Shown: one piece after another, positions 57,849 to 64,000 of the stretch
Layout: each line of letters starts with the position of its first letter
Numbering within the stretch: position 1 is the first letter of the stretch
Source: Pseudonocardia sediminis
GTDB lineage: Bacteria; Actinomycetota; Actinomycetes; Mycobacteriales; Pseudonocardiaceae
Assembly: GCF_004217185.1 (NCBI RefSeq)
Contig: NZ_SHKL01000001.1
Span: forward strand, 557,001 to 621,000
DNA length: 64,000 nt
Direction of reading: 5' to 3'
The notes under the pieces: generated by a model
What the model was told of the DNA's origin: nothing
Database searches by the model: none
Seen by the model: only the letters and a program-made list of their open reading frames with translations
Made by a program: the position numbers and the translations under genes

Positions 57849-58907
57849 TTGGGTGAAAAACACGTCGTTCGATTCGAGCCCGTTGGCATCGAGATCGAGG
57901 TCGACGAGGACCAGAACATCCTTCGGGCCGCGGCCGAGCAAGGCGTGCAGCTCATGCACGGCTGCAAGGAAGGTCAGTGCGCGGCCTGCAAGTCCTTCGT
58001 GCTCGAGGGCGAGGACATCGAGTACGACTCCTACTCGACGTTCGCCCTGCCCGACTACGAGAAGGAGGAGGGGTCGACCCTCCTCTGCCGGGCGCACGCC
58101 TACGAGGACCTGACGATCGAGCTGCTCAACTACGACGAGGAGATCATCCGGTCCGGGTTGCCACTGACCACGGGCACGGTCGAGGTCGTCTCCAACGAGT
58201 CCGTCACGCACGACATGCGACACCTGGTGGTGAAGCTCGTCGAGCCGAGCGAGATCAAGTTCTTCCCCGGCCAGTACATGGACTTCAAGATTCCTGGCAC
58301 CGAGGAGACCCGCTCGTTCTCGATGGCCAACACGCCGAACCGTGACGGGCTCTTCGAGTTCGTCATCAAGATCTACCCCGACGGCCTGTTCTCCGAGTTC
58401 CTCAACGAGAAGGTCGCCATCGGCGACCGCCTCGAGGTCGAAGCGCCGTTCGGGACGTTCACGCTGCGCGAGAACCGCACATCGAGGCTCGTGTTCGTGG
58501 GTGGTGGCGCCGGCATGGCTCCGGTGCTCGGGCTCCTGCGATCCATGGCCGAACGCGGTGTCGAGCGCAAGGCGACGTTCTACTACGGCGGCCGCGCGTC
58601 GAGGGATCTCTGTTTCGAGAAGGAGATCGCCGAGCTCGGTGGACAGCTCAAGGACTTCCGGTACATCCCGGCCATCTCCGATCCCGGCGACGCGGACGGC
58701 GAATGGCAGGGGGAGACCGGATTGATTACGGAGGTGCTGCGCGCACAGGAGGGCGACCTGAAGGGAGCAGATGCGTACGTCTGCGGTCCGCCGCCGATGG
58801 TCGACGCGGCGATCGCGACCCTGACCCAGCTCGGGGTCTCCGAGCACAACATCTTCTACGACAAGTTCACCACGACCGGTGAACCAGAGGGCGAGGACGG
58901 TACATGA
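57849..58907 (+). CDS. prmB: Monooxygenase reductase component
   Basis: A 352-residue NADH oxidoreductase: N-terminal plant-type [2Fe-2S] domain with Cys39, Cys44, Cys47 and Cys80 (HGCKEGQCAACKSF; STLLCRAHA), then FAD domain with ETRSFSMAN and NAD domain with VFVGGGAGMAPVLG and VCGPPPMVDA. It passes electrons from NADH to the hydroxylase. A TTG start at 57849 is favoured by GAGAGGTG upstream and by the conserved start of the ferredoxin domain. Its stop overlaps prmC in ATGA. Confidence 0.95.
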   Translation: MGEKHVVRFEPVGIEIEVDEDQNILRAAAEQGVQLMHGCKEGQCAACKSFVLEGEDIEYDSYSTFALPDYEKEEGSTLLCRAHAYEDLTIELLNYDEEIIRSGLPLTTGTVEVVSNESVTHDMRHLVVKLVEPSEIKFFPGQYMDFKIPGTEETRSFSMANTPNRDGLFEFVIKIYPDGLFSEFLNEKVAIGDRLEVEAPFGTFTLRENRTSRLVFVGGGAGMAPVLGLLRSMAERGVERKATFYYGGRASRDLCFEKEIAELGGQLKDFRYIPAISDPGDADGEWQGETGLITEVLRAQEGDLKGADAYVCGPPPMVDAAIATLTQLGVSEHNIFYDKFTTTGEPEGEDGT

Positions 58908-60088
58908 CCACCACGGAACGGCCCGAGAGAAATGTCCCGAGGCCCGTCTTCACCGACGCGGAAGCCGGCGCTCAGACATTCCCCGACTCCGGAGCCAGCG
59001 CCCGTCGGTACAACTACTACAAGCCGGCGAAGCGGAAGCAGACCCACTACGAGGACGTGACGGTCGACGTCCAGCCGGACCCCCGGCACTACCTCTCGCA
59101 GGGCTGGATCTACGGCTTCGCCAACGGTGACGCCGGCTATCCGCTGCACTGGACCAAGCTCAAGGCCTGGGGCGTGGACCTGCCCGAGCCCGAGCGCTAC
59201 CCCGGCTCCGGCGGCAAGGGCTACGAGTGGCCCGCCCACGGCTGGCACGAGTTCCGCGACCCCAACGAGGAGTGGGAGCTCACCTTCTACCGGTACAACG
59301 CCAACGTTGTCCGGCAGGTCAACCAGAACATCGAGAACGCCCGTAGCGCGAAGGCGTTCGAGAACTGGACCCCGAACTGGCAGCAGTTCGTCGAGCGCAA
59401 CGTCGGCGCGTGGATGCACATCGAGCACATCCTCGGCCTCTACGTCTTCGCCGCCGTGCAGCGCTCCGGACCGACCAACATGCACAACACCGCCTTCGCG
59501 GTGAACAGCATGCACAAGATCCGGTTCGCCCAGGACCTGGCGCTCTACAACCTCACGCTGACCGAGGAGATCGAGGGCTTCGACGGCACCGCGCACCTCA
59601 CGGCGTGGAACGAGGACCCGGAGTGGCAGGGCGTCCGCAAGGTCACCGAGGCACTGACGGCCATCGACGACGACTGGGGCGAGTCCATCTTCGCCGCCAA
59701 CGTCATCTTCGAGCCGCTGATCGGTGAGCTGTTCCGCTCGAACCTGGTCATGCAGGCCGCCGCCGGCAACGGCGACTTCGTCACCCCGACCGTGATGGGT
59801 GCCGCGGAGTACGACTTCGCCCAGCGCGACCTGCGCTGGACGCAGGTCTGCTTCGGACCGCTGGTCCAGGACCGCGAGTTCGCCGACCACAACAAGGAGC
59901 TCTTCCAGGGCTGGCTGTCCAAGTGGGTGCCCCAGGTCCTCGAGGCCGCCCGCACCCTGCAGCCCATCTGGTCCCTTCCGGACGCCAAGCCGCCGCGTTT
60001 CGAGGACAGCCTCGACCGGGCGAAGAACCGTTTCGTCGGAATTCTGAACGACCTCGGCCTCGAGACCCCGAAGGAGCTCAACCAGTGA
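58904..60088 (+). CDS. prmC: Monooxygenase hydroxylase small subunit (beta)
   Basis: A 394-residue beta subunit that has the four-helix fold of the alpha chain but no di-iron ligands. Family blocks RRYNYYKPAKRKQTHYEDVTVD, FYRYNANVVRQVNQNIENAR and AEYDFAQRDLRWTQVCFGPLV are evident. It builds the (alpha-beta)2 hydroxylase. ATG 58904 overlaps the prmB stop, so equal translation is expected. Confidence 0.95.
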   Translation: MTTTERPERNVPRPVFTDAEAGAQTFPDSGASARRYNYYKPAKRKQTHYEDVTVDVQPDPRHYLSQGWIYGFANGDAGYPLHWTKLKAWGVDLPEPERYPGSGGKGYEWPAHGWHEFRDPNEEWELTFYRYNANVVRQVNQNIENARSAKAFENWTPNWQQFVERNVGAWMHIEHILGLYVFAAVQRSGPTNMHNTAFAVNSMHKIRFAQDLALYNLTLTEEIEGFDGTAHLTAWNEDPEWQGVRKVTEALTAIDDDWGESIFAANVIFEPLIGELFRSNLVMQAAAGNGDFVTPTVMGAAEYDFAQRDLRWTQVCFGPLVQDREFADHNKELFQGWLSKWVPQVLEAARTLQPIWSLPDAKPPRFEDSLDRAKNRFVGILNDLGLETPKELNQ

Positions 60089-60459
60089 CCAGTTTCAAGA
60101 CTTCCGAGAGCCCGTTCAAGGCCGACAGCACCGCATCCGGTAAGTGCGGCGTCACCTTGATGAACAACCAGATCGGTTCCGTCGTCGCCGAGGTCATGAA
60201 CCGCCAGGAGAACGTCGAGATCACCGAGCTCCCCTCGATGATCCGCGTCGACTGCGTCGGCCGGATGGACTTCGTCTACGCCGACATCTCCGAGGCTCTC
60301 GGCGAGGAGGAGGACTTCTACGACGCCGCCGAGTTCGAGGAGAACATGTCCACGCACTACGGCAAGATGGTGCACATGGACGACCGGACCGTGATGTTCG
60401 GCAACATGGAGGAAGCGGCCGAGTACATCGGCGACATGCTTCCCCCGACGGTCAGCTGA
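60085..60459 (+). CDS. prmD: Monooxygenase coupling (regulatory) protein
   Basis: A 124-residue effector of the MmoB/TmoD family: SGKCGVTLMNNQIGSVVAEV, then MIRVDCVGRMDFVYADI and EEDFYDAAEFEENMSTHYGKM. It binds the hydroxylase and controls substrate entry and electron coupling. GTG 60085 overlaps the prmC stop in GTGA. A hairpin follows before the chaperonin gene. Confidence 0.93.
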   Translation: MTSFKTSESPFKADSTASGKCGVTLMNNQIGSVVAEVMNRQENVEITELPSMIRVDCVGRMDFVYADISEALGEEEDFYDAAEFEENMSTHYGKMVHMDDRTVMFGNMEEAAEYIGDMLPPTVS

Positions 60460-62325
<1,866 letters not shown>

Positions 62326-62413
62326 ATGTCCTGGTAGGACTGATCGGTCAGACCGTGCACCCCGCCCGCCACCGGCGTGGCGGGGTGCACGTCCGAGGAG
62401 GTACGGAGGAGAC

Positions 62414-63571
62414 GTGGTGTACGTCGGGGACGGAGAGCAGTACCTCGTCGTCGACGCGCAGGTGCACGCCTGGGACGGCCGCCCCCACAACCAGGCCGGG
62501 CCGGCCGGGGAGCAGTTCCTGGCCGACCTGCACCACCGGCACCGGACCCTGGACCACTCGCCGCGCCCGCTGTCGGTGGACGCGTTCGACCAGGTGACCG
62601 ACCGGTCCCTGCACGCCGACGTCCTCGACGCCGGGGTCGACCGGGCCGTGCTGCAGCCGGCCGGGTTCTCGGACCTGTTCGTGCTCGGTCTCGCCCCGCT
62701 CGCCTGGCACGCGGAGCTGGCTCAGGAGTGGCCCGGACGGTTCGTGCTCAGTGGTGAGCTGGACCCGGGCGGGGACCGTTCGAAGGTGCGCGGGGTGGCC
62801 GCCCAGGTGCGGCGGGACGGGCTGCGCGGGCTGACCATCGTCCCGGCCCGGCGGCCGGAGGCCCGCACCCCGCTGGGGGCGGCGTGGCTGCGGCGCGTCC
62901 TGTCCCGGGCCGAGCAGGCCGGGGCCGGCGTGGTGCACGTCGGCGTCGGGCCGCTGGCCCACCCGGTTCCGGGCGCTCCGGACTGGGCGTTCGCCGGCGT
63001 CGTCGAGCAGGGGACGTCGTTGCCGCGGCCGCGCTGGCCGAGCTGGGCGGAACCGGTGCGTGCCGGGTCCGCACTCCCGGTCCGGGCGCGCAACAGCGGT
63101 CCGCTGCCGGCCGGGGGCTACGACGCGACCGAGCTCAGCGAGCTCGCCGCCGCGCTGCCGCGGGTGCGGTTCGTGCTCGGCGCGGGGTCGTTGCCGACCG
63201 CGGTGCTCTGCCGGATGGCGCGCCTGCCCAACGTCCACGTGCTGCTCACCGAGCTGCTGGTCGCGATGCGCCGGGCCCCGCTGGCGGCCGGCGCGGCCCT
63301 GGGCGACCTGCTCGCCGCGTTCGGCCCGGACCGCCTGATGTTCGGCAGCGGGTACCCGCTCGTGCGCCCGGGCCGTCTCGTGCGCGAGCTCGCGACCTTC
63401 CGCTATCCCGACCAGCTCCGCGGGCGGTACCCCGAGCTCGACACCGACGTCCGTCGTGCGGTGCTCGGCGGCACCGCCGCGCGCGTCTACGGGCTGCCCA
63501 CCGCCGGCGTCGCGGCGTCCGGTGCGGCGGTGGGTCGAACCGTGACCAGCCAGTCCTCGCCAACGAGGTGA
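62414..63571 (+). CDS. Amidohydrolase-fold protein of the prm cluster, degenerate metal site
   Basis: A 385-residue protein resembling the amidohydrolase encoded in mycobacterial mim/prm clusters. The metal-site motifs are altered: VVDAQVHAWDG has Gln where the first His of HxH is expected, and the terminal FGSDYP motif reads FGSGYP, losing the conserved Asp. VVHVGVG keeps a mid-domain His. It may be a catalytically dead relative or use another mechanism. GTG 62414 has GGAGGAGAC upstream; the spacing after groEL suggests co-transcription. Confidence 0.82.
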   Translation: MVYVGDGEQYLVVDAQVHAWDGRPHNQAGPAGEQFLADLHHRHRTLDHSPRPLSVDAFDQVTDRSLHADVLDAGVDRAVLQPAGFSDLFVLGLAPLAWHAELAQEWPGRFVLSGELDPGGDRSKVRGVAAQVRRDGLRGLTIVPARRPEARTPLGAAWLRRVLSRAEQAGAGVVHVGVGPLAHPVPGAPDWAFAGVVEQGTSLPRPRWPSWAEPVRAGSALPVRARNSGPLPAGGYDATELSELAAALPRVRFVLGAGSLPTAVLCRMARLPNVHVLLTELLVAMRRAPLAAGAALGDLLAAFGPDRLMFGSGYPLVRPGRLVRELATFRYPDQLRGRYPELDTDVRRAVLGGTAARVYGLPTAGVAASGAAVGRTVTSQSSPTR

Positions 63572-63582
63572 GCCTTCCCTAA
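63564..63582. promoter_or_regulatory. DtxR/IdeR-type iron box before fepB-like gene
   Basis: Matches the 19-bp IdeR consensus at 15 positions (GAGGTGAGCCTTCCCTAA core), overlapping the end of the amidohydrolase-like gene 39 bp before GTG 63621. Confidence 0.65.
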
Positions 63583-63620
63583 CATCATCCCGAACAAGAT
63601 CGGGAAAGGGATGATCACTG

Positions 63621-64000
63621 GTGGAACGGTTCACACGACGTCAGGTGCTGCTCGGGTCGCTCGCGGCAGGCGGTGTGCTGCTGACCGGATGCGGGGGTGG
63701 TGACGAGACGTCCGGCGGGGCCGCCGCCGGCGCCGGCTTCCCCGCGACGATCGAGCACAAGTTCGGGACGACGACGATCGAGCGCGCGCCCACGCGGGTC
63801 GTGACGGTCGGCTACCAGGAGCACGACTTCGTCCTCGCCCTCGGCGTCGCACCGGTCGGTGTCCGCTACTGGTACGGCCCGGAGAACGAGGTCGTCTACC
63901 CCTGGGCGAAGCAGGCGGCGCAGGCGGTGAACGCGAACCCGGCGATCCTGAACATGGACACGATCGATCCGGAGAAGGTCGCCGCGCTGCGTCCCGACCT
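63621..64000 (+). CDS. Iron-siderophore ABC transporter binding lipoprotein (partial)
   Basis: The first 126 codons of a FepB/CbrA-type periplasmic-binding lipoprotein; the gene runs off the right edge. A twin-arginine-like start (TRRQVLLGSLAAGG) and lipobox LLTGC with Cys at about 24 are followed by a Gly-rich spacer, FGTTTIERAPTRVVTVGYQEHDFVLALG and the start of the ligand lobe. It captures ferric siderophores for an ABC importer presumably encoded further right. The iron box upstream predicts expression when iron is low. Confidence 0.9.
   Translation, partial: MERFTRRQVLLGSLAAGGVLLTGCGGGDETSGGAAAGAGFPATIEHKFGTTTIERAPTRVVTVGYQEHDFVLALGVAPVGVRYWYGPENEVVYPWAKQAAQAVNANPAILNMDTIDPEKVAALRPD

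Overview
The window is about 72% GC with dense coding, many GTG starts, short actinobacterial spacers, hairpin terminators lacking a U-tract and many apparently leaderless genes. Gene content (mycofactocin-type SDR and MftR regulator, SepH, an L,D-transpeptidase beside murB, two DtxR/IdeR-type iron boxes, and a four-component soluble diiron monooxygenase followed by a GroEL paralogue) points to a mycolic-acid-free relative of mycobacteria; a Pseudonocardia-like actinomycete fits best. No rRNA, tRNA, integrase, transposase or CRISPR array was found.

Layout. 0-8 kb: an ECF sigma factor running off the left edge, a divergent mycofactocin-coupled SDR / MftR-type regulator pair, an Ala-Pro-rich secreted protein, cspA behind a 0.9-kb structured intergenic region, a TspO-like membrane protein, a short prim-pol-domain protein and a DUF445 protein. 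8-19 kb: a block that follows the order of the Mycobacterium tuberculosis Rv0474-Rv0484c region (HTH regulator, HbhA-like protein, DUF2516, then DUF2505, murB, L,D-transpeptidase, SDR), interrupted by ybaK-like, lon, a DUF559-type gene between two inverted copies of a 57-bp palindromic repeat, and purU. 19-22.4 kb: phoD, DUF2530 and a purine permease. 22.4-22.6 kb: an iron box plus promoter plus hairpin with no gene, a candidate iron-regulated small RNA. 22.6-28.7 kb: six minus-strand genes (TcpC-like protein, degenerate MinD-like protein, SLT/M15 peptidoglycan hydrolase, small membrane protein, two GH16 proteins) that look like the cell-envelope part of a conjugation machine without its motor. 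29-53 kb: housekeeping and transport genes (GCS2 ligase, SpoU methylase, sepH, serC, GlxA regulator, two MFS exporters, SMP-30, citA, pdxH, GH42, gltA, phr, an ABC exporter, an MHS transporter and a gamma-glutamylcyclotransferase-like protein).

53.7-63.6 kb is the metabolic centrepiece: an AcoR/MimR-like regulator divergent from prmABCD, a group-5 soluble diiron monooxygenase (propane / cyclic-ether type: hydroxylase alpha, reductase, hydroxylase beta, coupling protein), then a dedicated GroEL paralogue and an amidohydrolase-fold protein that seems to have lost metal ligands. By analogy with mim/prm clusters, the regulator switches the operon on, the chaperonin folds the hydroxylase, and the enzyme hydroxylates a short alkane or ether; alcohol oxidation may link to mycofactocin-dependent dehydrogenases of the type seen at the left end. 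The window closes with the start of an iron-siderophore binding lipoprotein under an iron box.
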